From the NCBI GenBank assembly GCA_905221605.1, contig CAJNDS010002469.1:62001-126000 (forward strand): a stretch of DNA of 64,000 nucleotides, given 5' to 3'. Shown in pieces: positions 10,034 to 20,515 of this stretch. The first letter of the stretch is position 1. Each line of letters begins with the position of its first letter. This stretch comes from Symbiodinium natans. Taxonomy: Eukaryota > Sar > Dinophyceae > Suessiales > Symbiodiniaceae. The position numbers were made by a program, and so were the translations under genes. The notes below the pieces were generated by a model. That model was not told the origin of the DNA and ran no database searches. It worked only from the letters and a program-made list of their open reading frames with translations.

Positions 10034-10128
10034 CCCCACGAGGCCTCCCCCGACGTGCCACCGCCGACGCCGGCCCCTGTGCCCGTGGCACCGCCCCCAC
10101 CAGCGGCGCCGAAGAAGGGAGGCGGGAG
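10034..10128 (+). CDS. Pro/Ala-rich exon (Q-type)
   Basis: After AACTTCAG: PHEASPDVPPPTPAP, a Pro/Val/Ala stretch, then AAPKKGGG and AG before GTTAGG. Phase 0 follows from the exon at 9653. Confidence 0.45.
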
Positions 10129-10199
10129 GTTAGGGGGTCTTTGGTATTTAGGGTTTAGGGTTTAGGGTTAGTTTGGGGTGTAGGGTTTAGGGTTTAGGG

Positions 10200-10288
10200 T
10201 TTAGGGTTTGGGGTTTGGGGTTTGGGGTTTGGGGTTTGGGGTTTGGGGTTTGGGGTTTGGGGTTTGGGGTTTGGGGTTTGGGGTTTAG
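10200..10288 (+). repeat. TTTGGGG variant telomeric tract
   Basis: About 11 consecutive TTTGGGG units, an internally homogenised variant. Confidence 0.9.
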
Positions 10289-10429
10289 GGCCTAGGGTGT
10301 GGGTTTGGCGAATCCAACTGGGCCTGAACCCTACTAGTAGGACCAATTTCGAAAGAAAATGCTGGCTGTTGCCACCAAGCGAGCGTCGGGTTTTGGGGCT
10401 TAGGGTGTAGGGTTTACCGCAAACCCTTG

Positions 10430-11110
10430 TCTATGAGGATCCGGAGAAGCCCGAATTCAAAATCCCAAAGCCTGACCACAAATCTGTTGACTTCCCGAAA
10501 GGCATCGCAGCAACACCCTAAACCTGCAAAGTTGCACCCAAGAGTCCTCATGTCTTTTGCAACTAAGGGTTTAATGCTTGGAGGTTTGGGGTTTGGGGTT
10601 GAGGACGGGGGTTGTAACCCGGGGTTGTACTTAAGTCAGGACAAAGATATCGTTCGAGGTCTCTTCCTTTCTCACCTGAGTTACGGAATGCACGTAGTAG
10701 ACCCCTTTTGTCGCTTAGGACATAATGTGGATAAGGAAATATTCCTTATCCCTGAACCCCCAAATCCTAAAGGCTCAGACTCAAGGCCCTTAGTCATGAA
10801 TAGACACCTTCTATTCGTGTAAGGTTGATTCCTTCCCCTCCGAGCCCAAACCTTAAACTCGATTGCTCGTCTTTACCCGAATCCTTGAACCCTTGCAAAC
10901 CCCAGACCCTATTCCTCAATGGGGGTTTTGATAAGGGACCCCGAATATAGACCCCAAATAGTAGGCTTCCCTTGTAAGGAGGACGCCAATAGTATCATAA
11001 ACCCCCAAATTACCCTAAGCCCGAAACCCTAAACCCCTAACCCCGAACCCCTAAACCCCTAACCCCTAACCCCTAAACCCCAAACCCCAAACCCCTAACC
11101 CCTAACCCCT
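10430..11110. other. Spacer, one weak open stretch
   Basis: A plus frame is open at 10427-10819, but much of it crosses telomere-like sequence. 10620-10800 (KDIVRGLFLSHLSYGM, LGHNVDKEIFLIPEPP) is the most protein-like part. 10920-10990 resembles a decayed inverted-repeat element. Not called as an exon. Confidence 0.35.
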
Positions 11111-11589
11111 AAACCCTAAACCCTAAACCCTAAACCCTCTTCCGAAGTTGGGGGGCTCCCTGCGACAGGGCCCCCGTCTCGCCCCCCGACGAGCATCGAA
11201 GACTTCTTGTGGCTTCCTGGCCATGATCCGGGGTTTAGGGTTTAGGTTTAGGGTTTCGGATTTCGGGTTTGGGGTAAGTTTAGGGTTTAGGGTTTAGGTG
11301 GTCTTCGGGGTTTAGGGGTTTAGGGTATTCTGGGTTTAGGGTATTAGGGGTTTAGGGTAGTAGGGCGTAGGGTTCAGGGTTTAGGAGGTTTAGGGTGTTG
11401 GGGCTTTGGGGTTTAGGTCCTTAGCGGGTTCGGGGCTAGGGCCCTAAACCCTAAACCCTAAACCCTAAACCGGGCTTAGGGGACTAGATAAAGGTTTGAC
11501 GGAGGGTTCCGCCAGCCACATGGGCCGGGGGTAAGCCCTCAACCCTGAACTCTAACGTTCCCCAAACCCTAAACCCTAAACCCCAGACC

Positions 11590-11712
11590 CCAAACCCCAA
11601 ACCACAAACCCAAACCCCAAACCCCAAACCCCAAAACCCAAACCCCAAACCCCAAACCCCAAACCCCAAACCCCAAACCCCAAACCCCAAACCCCAAACC
11701 CCAAACCCCAAG
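11590..11712 (-). repeat. CCCCAAA variant telomeric tract
   Basis: About 17 units, mostly CCCCAAA, ending next to the acceptor of the exon at 11766. Confidence 0.9.
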
Positions 11713-11765
11713 CCCCAAACCCTAAACCCTAAACCCTCAACCCTCAACCCTAAACCCGAACCCAG

Positions 11766-12026
11766 GCAGGGTCCGTGGCGTTTGAAATTCGCCATGGACT
11801 GCGGCACGCGAGCTGCACAAACGGATCCAACGGCATGCTGGCGTCACGCACGGAGCGCCTGTTGATCCGTGTCTGGCTCCCACACCAGCCAATTCTTGAA
11901 GGCGATGCTGGCAGGGCAGCCTTTCCGGATCTGCCGCATCTCATGCAGCAGGCTTCTTATGCTGCGCACTCCCTAGTCCGCCGGATGTCTGAATTGGAGG
12001 TGGCTACGAGCTTCGGGCCCACTTAG
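11766..12026 (+). CDS. Terminal exon, 86 codons plus stop
   Basis: One of the longest clean exons. After AACCCAG it is open for 86 codons to TAG: AGSVAFEIRHGLRHAS, then ERLLIRVWLPHQPILEG and LMQQASYAAHSLVRRM. The stop lies in unique sequence, not in a repeat. Amphipathic stretches suggest a helical C-terminal region. No family recognised. Confidence 0.6.
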   Translation, partial: AGSVAFEIRHGLRHASCTNGSNGMLASRTERLLIRVWLPHQPILEGDAGRAAFPDLPHLMQQASYAAHSLVRRMSELEVATSFGPT

Positions 12027-12029
12027 GAG

Positions 12030-12321
12030 TCAGGAGCATGAGACGCGGTGTCCTGGGGTTCATGGGGGGGTAGGTACCTCTAGGGAACCGTAGAGAAGCT
12101 TAGGCAGCCCTATACCCTAAACCCTAAACCGCGCGCATAATTTTGGGATCCGAGGGTTTATAGAGTTTATAGGGTTTAGTGGTTTATGGGTTTTGGGTTA
12201 GGTGTTTAGGGTCTGGGGAAGTACGGGTGTCAGGGGTTTGAGTTTTAGGAGTTAGGGGTATCAGGGTTTGGTCCTTAGGTTTTGGCGGTCTAGCTGTCCA
12301 GGGGTTAGGGTGTCTAAGGTA
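12030..12321. other. Spacer with decayed TTTAGGG units
   Basis: No exon seen; the minus-strand frame here is a shadow of repeat and MITE-A sequence. Confidence 0.5.
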
Positions 12322-12487
12322 TACTTGGAGGTTCAGGGTACTGATTAGCCAATTATAATTGTACGTACAACCCACTTATAAGCCCCTTAAGTGCCCTAAT
12401 ATGGTTATATTTTGGGTTAACAGTACAGATACAATTGGTTAATAAAAGTACAGATGCAATTGGTTAATAAGTACCATGAACCTTCAT
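12322..12487. mobile_element. MITE-A copy with internal duplication
   Basis: Standard ends; the 24-base stretch around GTACAGATACAATTGGTTAA is present twice near the right arm. Confidence 0.8.
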
Positions 12488-12795
12488 TCACGTCGTGTCT
12501 AGAGCTTTAGGGGTTTAGGGGTTTAAGATTTTGGGGGGGTTAGCGGTTTAGGGGTTTAGGGTCCATAAGGTAGGCGCTTAGGGGTTCAAGATTGACGTGT
12601 TTAAAACCCTAAACCCTAAACCCTGAACCCTGAACCCTAAACCCTAAACCCAGGGTACAGGGTTTGTGCATTCAAGTGGGGGCTTTGGGGGGCTTTGGGG
12701 TTTCGTGTCGACTTCCATGCGGTCATGCCACTCCCAGTGGTCCCAGGTTCCCTGGGCAGGGCAAGAGCCTCCGTCCCCCCCCCCCCCTCCCCCCC

Positions 12796-12886
12796 CTTTA
12801 TAAGACCCTGCTTATTCATAAGACCCTGCTTATTCATAAGACATAAGATCCTGATAATTCATAAGACCCTGATTACTCAGGATTTA
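12796..12886 (+). repeat. 17-bp minisatellite
   Basis: About five units of TTATTCATAAGACCCTGC with drift, after a C-rich run. Not related to the telomere repeat. Confidence 0.75.
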
Positions 12887-13404
12887 GGGGTGTAGGGCTT
12901 CCAGGGTTTTAGGGGTTTGGGGTTCAGGGTTTTTATGGGTTTAGTTAGGCCTTAAAGGTTTATAGGGCTTTAAGGGGTGTCGGGAAGCCTGAATGCCCAA
13001 GCGCCCTGCCCAGGAACATGCACAGCCTTCTCCACGCCACGGAAGGCCGCGTTTCTGGGTTTAGGGTTTGGGGTTTAGGGTTTAGGGTTTAGGGTTTAGG
13101 GTTTAGGGTGCTACCCCCGCAGTGTTCCGAGGACTTTGGGTTGAGGGTTTGGGAAGCTTCCCCCCTAAAGCCCTAAAACTAACAAGCCCTCCCTAAGCCC
13201 GAAACCCGAAACCCTAAGCTTAAACCACACAAGCTCTGCGAAGCCCTCTGGGCTTGGGTGCCTGGAGAGACTCTAAACCCTACTCGAAACCGTAAACCCT
13301 AAACCTAAACCCTCAACCCGAACGCGAAGCCTCTCTAATCGGGGTAGAGGCCCTGGCTCCTTCTTGGCCAGGCGGTTTCACTCGATGTTGGGTACAGTGC
13401 GAGC

Positions 13405-14515
13405 GTTGGTTAAGAATGTGCAAGGGTCTGGTCAGGGGGGGGCTCAGATTCTTAACTAGAGAACGACTTGTTCAGTGTGCATTTTGATGTTCTTCCGGCT
13501 TCAGGGGGGCTCAGAATCTTAGCACATTCTTAAGTGGGATTCGAGCCAGCATCCTTACGACTTACGGAAGACGCTGTAGCCACTAGCCCAAAGCATTCTT
13601 TCACACATAACTCTGCTGTAAGGGCTCAGATTCTTAACTTGGAGGTTTCTGAGGCGACCGCTTGTGTACAGCCTATGCAAGCTCAGAATCTAGGGGCTCA
13701 GACTCTTAATTTGGAAGTTTTTGATTTTGTGCACAGCTTTCGCAAGCTAAGAATCTGAGGGGCTGAGATTCTTAGCGAGCTAAGAACCTGAGCCCCTCAG
13801 ATTCTTAATTTGGAGGTTTCTGAACTCAATCCCTTTCAGGTAATGCAGTCCTGAAACGCCTGAACCCTCAACCCCGAAACTGCTACAAGAAGGGAGCGCG
13901 CGAACAGGCAGGGGCCTATTGCTTGAGCTTTTTTCTGATTGTTTGGGGCCAAAGCTTCACAAGCTAAGAATCTGAGGGGCTCAAGTTCTTAGTTGGGGGT
14001 TTCTGTGATTTGGGCCTGCTTGAGCAAAAGATTACAAGCTAAGAATCTGAGGGGCTCAGATTCTTAATTCGGGGTTTTCTTTTGGCGCCTGCTTGTGTAA
14101 AAGCTTTACAAGCTAAGAATCTGAGGGGCTCAGATTCTTAATTCGGGGTTTTTCCTTTGGCAGCTGCTTGTGTAAAAGCTTTACAAGCTAAGAATCTGAG
14201 GGGCTCAGATTCTTAATTCGGATTTTTCCTTCGGCATCTGAGGGGCTCGGTTCTTAACTGGAGGTCTGTGATTTGTGTGCCAAAGCTTACAAGCTAAGAA
14301 CCTGAGGGACTCAGATACTTAATTCCTTGTGTTTAAAAGCTTTACAACCTAAGATTTTCGAGTTGTCGTGAGTGGAACTGGATTAAGAATGTGCCCTCAG
14401 ATTTCAGGGGGGGCTCAAATTCTTACGTCAACGGCACCCATTAAGGGGCGGAAACAATCCAATGCATAAGAAATTTCAGCCCCTCAAATTCTTAAGCAAG
14501 GAATTCTTAAGCAAT
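13405..14515. repeat. Array of palindromic repeats
   Basis: At least a dozen copies of a palindrome with 12-bp arms (TAAGAATCTGAG and its complement) around a GGG spacer. At 14030-14220 they form near-identical tandem units of about 74 bp, spaced by TTCGGGGTTTTTCCTTTGGC-like sequence. Elsewhere arms are degraded or single. The array is bounded by the related blocks TTAAGAATGTGC (13410) and TTAAGAATGTGCC (14384). No ORF and no telomeric units inside, apart from about 13860-13875. Confidence 0.9.
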
Positions 14516-14811
14516 ACTCCCGCTGTAGTGTTGGGGGTTGGTGGTGGAATGCTACACCCTATAGAACCCTAAGCCCCAGAACGCAAAGCCCTTAAACCCT
14601 AAATCCTTCAAGTCCTAGAACCCCAGAACCCTACGTGCCAAAGCCCTAACTCCCTAAAACCCTTAACCCCAAACCCTAACCCTTAACCCTTAACCCCTAA
14701 CCCCTAACTCCCAAAACCCTAACCCCTAAACCCCTAAACCCTTAAACCCCTAAACCCCTAAACCCCTAAACCCCTAAACCCACCCCTAAACCCTAAACCC
14801 CTAAACCCCTA

Positions 14812-14925
14812 TAACCCCTATAACCCCTATAACCCCTATAACCCCTATAACCCCTATAACCCCTATAACCCCTATAACCCCTATAACCCCGATAACCCCT
14901 ATAACCCCTATAACCCCTATAACCC
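14812..14925 (-). repeat. CCCCTATAA variant tract
   Basis: A 9-base unit repeated about 12 times, flanked by CCCCTAAA units, so probably derived from the telomeric repeat by a local change and expansion. Confidence 0.95.
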
Positions 14926-14947
14926 CTAACCGCTAAACCCCTAGAAG

Positions 14948-15032
14948 CAAGCTCTGGAGCGGAGGTCCTCTGGAGCTGGTGAACTTGAGAGACCAGTACC
15001 ACAAGCATCACGGGCACAAGCAGCCTGGCTGA
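14948..15032 (+). CDS. Terminal exon, 27 codons plus stop
   Basis: After CTAGAAG: KLWSGGPLELVNLRDQ then YHKHHGHKQPG and TGA in unique sequence. His/Lys-rich tail. Family unknown. A minus-strand Arg-Gly-Tyr ORF over this site is a repeat shadow. Confidence 0.5.
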
Positions 15033-15432
15033 CAGTTCCCCCACACTTGGGTTTGGGGTTTGGGGTTTAGGGTTTGGGGTTTGAGGTTTAGGGTTTAGGG
15101 TTTGGGGTTTAGGGCTGAGGGTTTAGGGCTCTGGGCCCGGAAGCTTTTGTACATTGGGGTTGAGGGTTCAGGGTTTGACAACCCTGAGCCCCCAAAACCC
15201 TGAACGCTTCGAAACCTTAAGCTTGCAAGGCAGGGTTTGGGGGCTTAGCGTGTGCACCCAGCCAGCGTAAACCCCATCGAAACACAACACTCTTCAGCCC
15301 TAAGCCCTACAACCCTAAAAGCCCTAAGCCCTAAAACCCTCAAAAGCCCTAAACAACCCTAAACCCTAAGCCTCCAGCCCTAAACCCTAAACCCCAAACC
15401 CTAAACCCTAAACCCTAAACCCCGGCTTCAAG

Positions 15433-15502
15433 GTGCAACATCGAGCGGTTCCTCGTGGTGGGCGAGGGCGGCATCGGCGCCACACTGAAGAGGCCCACGC
15501 CC
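15433..15502 (+). CDS. Exon of unrecognised protein
   Basis: Between CTTCAAG and GTTCTCCC: NIERFLVVGEGGIGAT then LKRPTPG. The GEGGIG stretch looks like a turn or nucleotide-binding type loop, but that is only suggestive. Confidence 0.45.
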
Positions 15503-16200
15503 GGTTCTCCCCCCCCCCCCCCGCAAACCTTCAGTGACCCTAATACCCTGAGCCATAACCCTAAACCCTAAACACCCCAAACACCCCTAAACACCCCTAA
15601 ACCCCTAAACACCCCTAAACACCCCTAAGACCCTGACCCCCGTCACTTGGGGATGTCTCTCGGTTTGTTTAAGGGCTCACGGCCTAGGGTTTCGGGTTTA
15701 GGGTTCAGGGCTTAGGGCTTAGGGCTTGTAGGGCCTAGGCTTTAGGGCTTCGGGCTTATAGGGTTCAGGGTTTAGGGTTGAGGGCTAGTCGGGTTGAGGA
15801 CCAGGGCGGCTTATACGGCTTAGCGCTAGGGTTTTCAGGGCGTGTCCGGTTCAGGACCTAGGGTTTAGGGCTTCTCAACCCAACGGTCTAACCCTAAGCG
15901 CCCTAAAGCCCCAAGCCCTCAAACAAAAGCACCCTGAACCTGTGGGTTATCCTCCCTCTGGAGCCTCTCCTGCTGTATGGCTCTCAGACTGCTTTCTACG
16001 GTTTAGTTGGGGGTTTAGGGTTAGGGTTTAGGGCTGTGGGCTGAGGGTTTAGGGCTTCGGGGTTCAACGCCTGCGTAAGCCCGGAGACTGCAAGATGTCT
16101 CCATGTCAAAAGCAGTCCTTCAGTTTGTTCAAAGCCTACCTACACCCTAAACCCCCTAAACCCTAAACCCTAAACCCTAAACCCTAAACCCTAACTCTAC
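15503..16200. other. Mixed repeats with two weak exon candidates
   Basis: CCCCTAAACA and TTTAGGG variants dominate. 15955-16005 (PVGYPPSGASPAVWLS) and 16074-16145 (QRLRKPGDCKMSPCQK then FSLFKAYL) are open and protein-like but have no clear edges. Confidence 0.3.
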
Positions 16201-16257
16201 TTCATGTAGGGGTTTCGTGCTTAACGGTTTGGGAGTTCTGGGCGAATCAGGGCAGCC

Positions 16258-16397
16258 GTGCACCCTAAGAACACAAAACCCCCAAATCCTACAACAACTA
16301 TTTTCTTAGACATAGGTTGCCCCCGATGTGCACCCTAAGAACACAAAACCCCCAAATCCTACAACAACTATTTTCTTAGACATAGTGTGCCCCCGAT
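16258..16397 (+). repeat. 70-bp tandem duplication
   Basis: The block beginning GTGCACCCTAAGAACAC and ending GCCCCCGAT is present twice in a row with about two differences, implying a recent event. Confidence 0.9.
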
Positions 16398-16454
16398 ATT
16401 ACCTGGATAAGGATGATGCCTTACACAAAATAAGGGTCCTGGTTTTTTGAATTG

Positions 16455-16625
16455 TATAAGCTGGGGTTCATCTGGTATCCGTGTTCACTTATCGTGGGCC
16501 CTACTCGCTTTTCAACCTTCTATACCTCACGCAAGCTTGCTTTTATATGCAAGCTGGGGTTGATCTGGGATCCGTTTTCAGAGTCGCAATTCAACCTTAT
16601 ATACCTCACGCAAGCTTATGCTTCT
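16455..16625 (+). repeat. About 92-bp tandem duplication, diverged
   Basis: Two units each starting AAGCTGGGGTT and ending ATACCTCACGCAAGCTT. One plus frame is open through both (YKLGFIWYP, CKLGLIWDP), but this looks like repeat rather than a gene. Confidence 0.7.
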
Positions 16626-16824
16626 CGGGCGCCCCCCCCCCCCCCACCCCAAAACCAAAAAAAAAAAACACTCCAGCAAGGCTCAGTAAAGTAGTTCCCT
16701 AAAACCCAAAACCCTGAACCCTAAAAACCTAATCCAAATTCCTAAACCCTTTTTACCCTATGACCCTAAACCCTACAACCCGAAACCCTAAGCCCCAAAT
16801 CTAGCCGCTTTGGTGCCCTTCGGG

Positions 16825-17034
16825 TACATGAAGTCTCATGGCACTTCTTAACCAATCAAGACCTGTACTTATTACCCAAGCTACAACCATATTAGGGCAC
16901 TTAAGGGGCTTACAAGTGGGTTATAAGTACAGTTGTAATTGGCTAATGCTAAACCTAAACCCTAAACCCTAAACCCTGAACCCTAAACCCTAAACCCTTA
17001 AACCCTAAACCCTAAACCTTGAACCTCCAAGTAG
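16825..17034. mobile_element. MITE-A copy interrupted by a telomeric tract
   Basis: Left arm and core are intact to AATTGGCTAAT; then about nine CCCTAAA-type units (16951-17020) stand where the right arm should start; the last bases GAACCTCCAAGTA resume the element. Confidence 0.75.
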
Positions 17035-17046
17035 AGAGCGGGGCAG

Positions 17047-17121
17047 GATCCCGCACGTTGTCGACGTCTACGTGGAGTCGGGCACGACCTACGTCAAGGC
17101 GTCGCAGCCTGGAGGCCACCT
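17047..17121 (+). CDS. Exon of unrecognised protein
   Basis: After GGGGCAG, with one base carried over: IPHVVDVYVESGTTYV then KASQPGG; a beta-strand-like pattern. It runs toward TTAGGG repeats; GGAG|GCCACC would be a GC donor. Confidence 0.5.
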
Positions 17122-17344
17122 TAGGGCTTAGGGCTTAGGGTTTAGGGTTTAGGGTTTAATTAGGGTTTAGGGTTTAGGGTTTAGGACATAGGGTTTGGGT
17201 TTAGGGCTTAGGGTTCAGGGTTGAGGGTTTAGGGTTTAGGGTTTAGGGCTTAAGGCTTAGGGTTTAGGGCTGAGGCCCTTGGAACGCGTAAGTCCTTGGC
17301 CCTAAACCACCACTCTACCTGTTTCCGTGCTGCTTCTTTGACAG

Positions 17345-17472
17345 AGAAATCGACGATTTGCCTTTGTCAAATCCTCCGAGGCTAAGTCGCGCAGGGCCTC
17401 CGGACTCAGAGGCGAACACCGTGCCGTGTTCCTTCCAATCCAATCCCTGGACATGCGCAATAAGCCTTCGAG
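17345..17472 (+). CDS. Basic exon, 42 codons
   Basis: A polypyrimidine-rich acceptor (CTTCTTTGACAG) and an open frame up to TTTAGGG: RNRRFAFVKSSEAKSR, then EHRAVFLPIQSLDMRN. RRFAFVKS resembles the RNP1 strand of RRM RNA-binding domains, but nothing else of an RRM is visible, so function is not assigned. Confidence 0.55.
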
Positions 17473-17522
17473 TTTAGGGTTTAGGGTTTAGGCTTAGGGT
17501 TTAGGGCTACCCTGAAGGGCAG

Positions 17523-17615
17523 AAAAGCGCACGGACATTAGCGTGGCTGCAGCCGTGCTTCTTGGTTGACGTCGGGCGGTGCGGGGACTGGACGGCCGAA
17601 TGGCTTCGCAAACCC
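17523..17615 (+). CDS. Exon of unrecognised protein
   Basis: After AAGGGCAG: KSARTLAWLQPCFLVD then GRCGDWTAEWLRKP; the in-frame TAG that follows falls inside the CCCTAGA repeat, so the true edge may be earlier. Confidence 0.45.
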
Positions 17616-17727
17616 TAGACCCTAGACCCTAAACCCTAAACCCTAAACCCTATAGACCCTAAACCCTAAACCCTAAACCCTAAACCCTAAACCCTAAACC
17701 CGAATCATCATTCCCTTTTACTCTTAG

Positions 17728-17811
17728 GCTACTGGGCAGCCTCGTAGCTTTTCGGATCCTCGTGGGCTGTTTCTTTGGCTCTTCCTTGCGCCGCAAGAGG
17801 CTGTGAGGAAG
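17728..17811 (+). CDS. Exon of unrecognised protein, 28 codons
   Basis: After TTACTCTTAG, phase 0 to phase 0: ATGQPRSFSDPRGLFL then WLFLAPQEAVRK. Confidence 0.5.
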
Positions 17812-18554
17812 GGTTTTTGCTTTAGGGGAATACTCTGGAACCGTAGAACCTGAACCCTAAATCCTAAATCCTAAACCCTAAACCCTAAACCCTAAACCCT
17901 AAACCCTAAACCCTACACCCTAAACCAACATCAAGTTGCCTTAACTAGAGGCGGAAGGCCTGGAGCTCTCAAGAAAAGTCCCCTTAACCCTTCAGCCCCT
18001 GAAACCGCAAGCCCTGGGCAGTGGTTCCGGCATCCGCAAACCTCTGAGAGCAAACCCCCCCCAATACTCCTTCAAATGATGAACCCTAAACCCTAAACCC
18101 TAAACCCTAAACCCTAAACTTTAAGCCTTAATTAAACCCTACCTCAATCCTTGAATCCTAACCTTGATCCTTCATAGGTCACGAATTTGTGCAGGGGGCT
18201 AGATGGGGCATTCAGCCCTCAACCCTACACGCAAAACTGAACCCTTTGCAACACCTAAACCCGAAGCCCCTGCTTTGAACCTAAGCGACGCCCTACTGCA
18301 AACCTTAGACCCCTACCCCTCAACCCGAAACCCCCTAAACCCTAAACCCTAAACCCCTATCCCTCAACCCGAAACCCCCTAAACCCTAAACCCTAAACCC
18401 CTATCCCTCAACCCGAAACCCCCTAAACCCTAAACCCTAAACCCTAAACCCCTATCCCTCAACCCGAAACCCTAAATCCTAAATCCGAAACACCAACCTC
18501 GAAACCCTGAACCCCGAAACTTAAGCCCGGGTGGGGGGGCCCTTCACCGTCGCA

Positions 18555-18587
18555 GACATCGACCGGGCCCAGCTCATCGAAGAGGCG
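18555..18587 (+). CDS. Short exon
   Basis: Between CGTCGCAG and GGGTTTAG: IDRAQLIEEA, an acidic helix-like peptide. Very short, so support is weak. Confidence 0.35.
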
Positions 18588-18991
18588 GGGTTTAGGGTTT
18601 AGGGTTTAGGGGTAGCGGGGGAAGCCCAGGGCTTAGGGGGGTTTAGGGTTCGGGGTTTAGGGTTTGAGGCTCAGGGTTTACTATTTCGGGCTTACTGTTA
18701 GGGTTAGGGGGCTTACGGGCTTAGGGTTGCTTGTTTAGAGTCTAAGATCGAAGAAAACCCCAATCCACGAACCCTAAACCCTAAACCCTAAATACCAAAT
18801 ACCCTAAGCCCTAAGCCCTAAGCCCTAAACCCTAAACCACATTTTTTCCTAGGTTACTCTTGGGTCTAGTGCTACACTAAAGCAGGGTTCCAACTACGGT
18901 TGCCTTAGTAACCGCACTTCTGACCCAAGTTGCCACGCCGACCCCAAACCCTGAACGCTAACCCTAGGGTTTAGGGTTAAGGGTTTTGTAG

Positions 18992-19222
18992 GATCCCAGA
19001 GTCAGGGATGATCAGCATCAGAAGAAGCAGATCGTGGACTTTCCCGCAGGGTTTTCTGCAGCCATGGCTTGCATTCGTGACAAGCGCCCGTACACTGGGT
19101 ACTGTGTTCAACGAGCTGATCCGCAGCGTGATACTGGAGACCCTGCTTCTGGAAGCAACACTGAGCCTGGAGCCTCGGGTTCCTGGCATCCTGGTCTGCT
19201 GCAGCACCTGGTCGTGTGCTGA
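18992..19222 (+). CDS. Terminal exon, 76 codons plus stop
   Basis: Starts phase 0 after TTTGTAG and reads DPRVRDDQHQKKQIVDF, then GFSAAMACIRDKRPYTGY and, after a Gly/Ser/Pro-rich stretch, WHPGLLQHLVVC and TGA. The first two thirds look globular; the Ser/Gly/Pro part looks flexible. The other open plus frame is a shadow. No family recognised. Confidence 0.6.
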   Translation, partial: DPRVRDDQHQKKQIVDFPAGFSAAMACIRDKRPYTGYCVQRADPQRDTGDPASGSNTEPGASGSWHPGLLQHLVVC

Positions 19223-19406
19223 GTCGCGCGCAGTCTCTGGGCGGTGATGGTTGAAAACTCGGAAACGCTAAATCATGCTTAGAAGACCCTAGCCACCCTG
19301 CTAAACACCCGAACCCTAGAAGATGCCGAAACCTACTTAAAGCCCTAACTAAGCCCCCCTAAAACCCTCAAACCTAAACCCCAAAAATCCAATAATTTGC
19401 CCTCAG

Positions 19407-19457
19407 GACAAGCGGTACCGGCGGGAGATCGCATCTCGGAACGCCGCCAAGGCTGGG
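19407..19457 (+). CDS. Basic exon
   Basis: After GCCCTCAG: DKRYRREIASRNAAKAG, then GTTTGTTC as donor. Confidence 0.5.
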
Positions 19458-19659
19458 TTTGTTCAAGGTTTATCGGGGTTTAGGGTTTAGGGTTTAGAGT
19501 TTAGGGTTTCGTTTCTCTTTTTTTTTTCTCCTTTGTTTTGGTGCCTTCAGGGTTAGCTGCTTAGGGTTGAGGGTTTTGGCCTCTTGGCCACAGCATCTTA
19601 ATGGATTAGGATGTAGGTTGGGGTGTGAGAGGGGCTGGATCATAAGCCGGCTTTTGATG

Positions 19660-19970
19660 ACGGAAGCTTGCTGAGGCGCTGTGCCTCTGTAATTCGATCA
19701 TGCTGGCGCGTTGAGACTCAACACAAACGTGTACCGGCCCAAACAACGCCAGAGAGATCCCTTTCGCACTCCACATGCGCCCCCAGATGCAAGAAGGACG
19801 CGCCACTTGAATCAGACAGATTGAGATGTTCCCCTTATACAAACAGTCCTTAATGGGGACTATAGTACCCCGAGTAGAATCCCTATCAAGAATTGTTTGT
19901 ATTGCACTCGCTGAGCAAGCGCGGAAAGCCATCCCGACTCTCAGCGCTCTTGAGTGTCTAAGGCCTGGGG
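19660..19970 (+). CDS. Two exons around a truncated MITE-B
   Basis: 19672-19820 is open in plus (RCASVIRSCWRVETQH, RCKKDAPLESDRL) up to the element; 19904-19969 resumes with ALAEQARKAIPTLSAL then ECLRPG before TTTAGG. The minus strand of the first part is also open, so its strand is not certain. Confidence 0.4.
19821..19902. mobile_element. MITE-B copy, right end missing
   Basis: Left end TTGAGATGTTCCCC and the core AACAGTCCTTAA / AATTGTTTGT are present; the right terminus is missing. Confidence 0.7.
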
Positions 19971-19992
19971 TTTAGGCTTTAGGCTTTTCAAG

Positions 19993-20075
19993 AAGCCCTC
20001 AACAAGCTCAAGGGTAAGGTGTCCACCCACCCCAACATTCCCTGCTACTTCAAGGCTGACAATTCTTGGGAGTAG
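19993..20075 (+). CDS. Terminal exon with ALNKLK motif
   Basis: After TTTTCAAG: ALNKLKGKVSTHPNIP then CYFKADNSWE and TAG in unique sequence. The terminal exon at 44206 (ALVAELNKLKS) may be related. Confidence 0.5.
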
Positions 20076-20108
20076 CCCTTTGCGAAAGGTTTTGGGGCCT
20101 CTGAGGCC

Positions 20109-20158
20109 TAAACCCTAAACCCTAAACCCTAAACCCTAAACCCTAAACCCTAAACCCT
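20109..20158 (-). repeat. CCCTAAA telomeric tract, 7 units
   Basis: Pure array upstream of the exon at 20205. Confidence 0.95.
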
Positions 20159-20204
20159 CTGACATAGTACGGCTAAACTTCACCGAGCCGCGAACCTCGC
20201 CCAG

Positions 20205-20275
20205 TCAACGAGTGTTGCTGGCCTTGGCGAGTTTTTGAAGGAGACTTTGGTCTGTTTGAAGGAAGTACTTTTAAG
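20205..20275 (+). CDS. Exon of unrecognised protein
   Basis: Between CGCCCAG and GTTTAGGG: NECCWPWRVFEGDFG then LFEGSTFK. The donor GT is the start of telomeric sequence. Confidence 0.5.
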
Positions 20276-20413
20276 GTTTAGGGTTTAGGTTTACAAGGTT
20301 CAGATTGCTATAGTTGCAGTTTAGGGTCTAGGGTTTCGGGCTTAGGGCAGTTTAGGGTTTCGGGTTTCGGGGTTTCGGGGTTTCGGGTTTAGTCCTGCCT
20401 TTGTTTATGTCAG

Positions 20414-20515
20414 GCGGCATCAATGGGCACGTCGAAGGCACGCCGGGAGGATTAAAGGTCGTTCGATATGCTGCCAACAGATTTCAGCAGCCAGTTCAAG
20501 GCGCTTCGAGTTCAG
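20414..20515 (+). CDS. Exon of unrecognised protein
   Basis: After TATGTCAG with two bases carried over: GINGHVEGTPGGLKVV then RYAANRFQQPVQG, ending TTCAG before GGTTTAG. Confidence 0.55.

Noticed and set aside
11484-11807. Minus-strand ORF rich in Gly-Leu-Gly-Phe-Gly-Val-Trp
   Set aside because: Pure translation of CCCCAAA/CCCTAAA units; similar ORFs occur at 48116-48307 and 10222-10410. Not a protein.
13405-14515. CRISPR-like array
   Set aside because: Repeats are palindromes in a eukaryotic context, spacers are not unique sequences of constant length, and there are no cas genes.
14793-15044. Minus-strand ORF with Arg-Gly-Tyr repeats
   Set aside because: Read-through of the 9-base CCCCTATAA array; the real coding signal is the plus-strand terminal exon inside it.
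17345-17472. RRM domain protein
   Set aside because: Only one RNP1-like strand is visible; no RNP2 and no neighbouring exon completes the fold.
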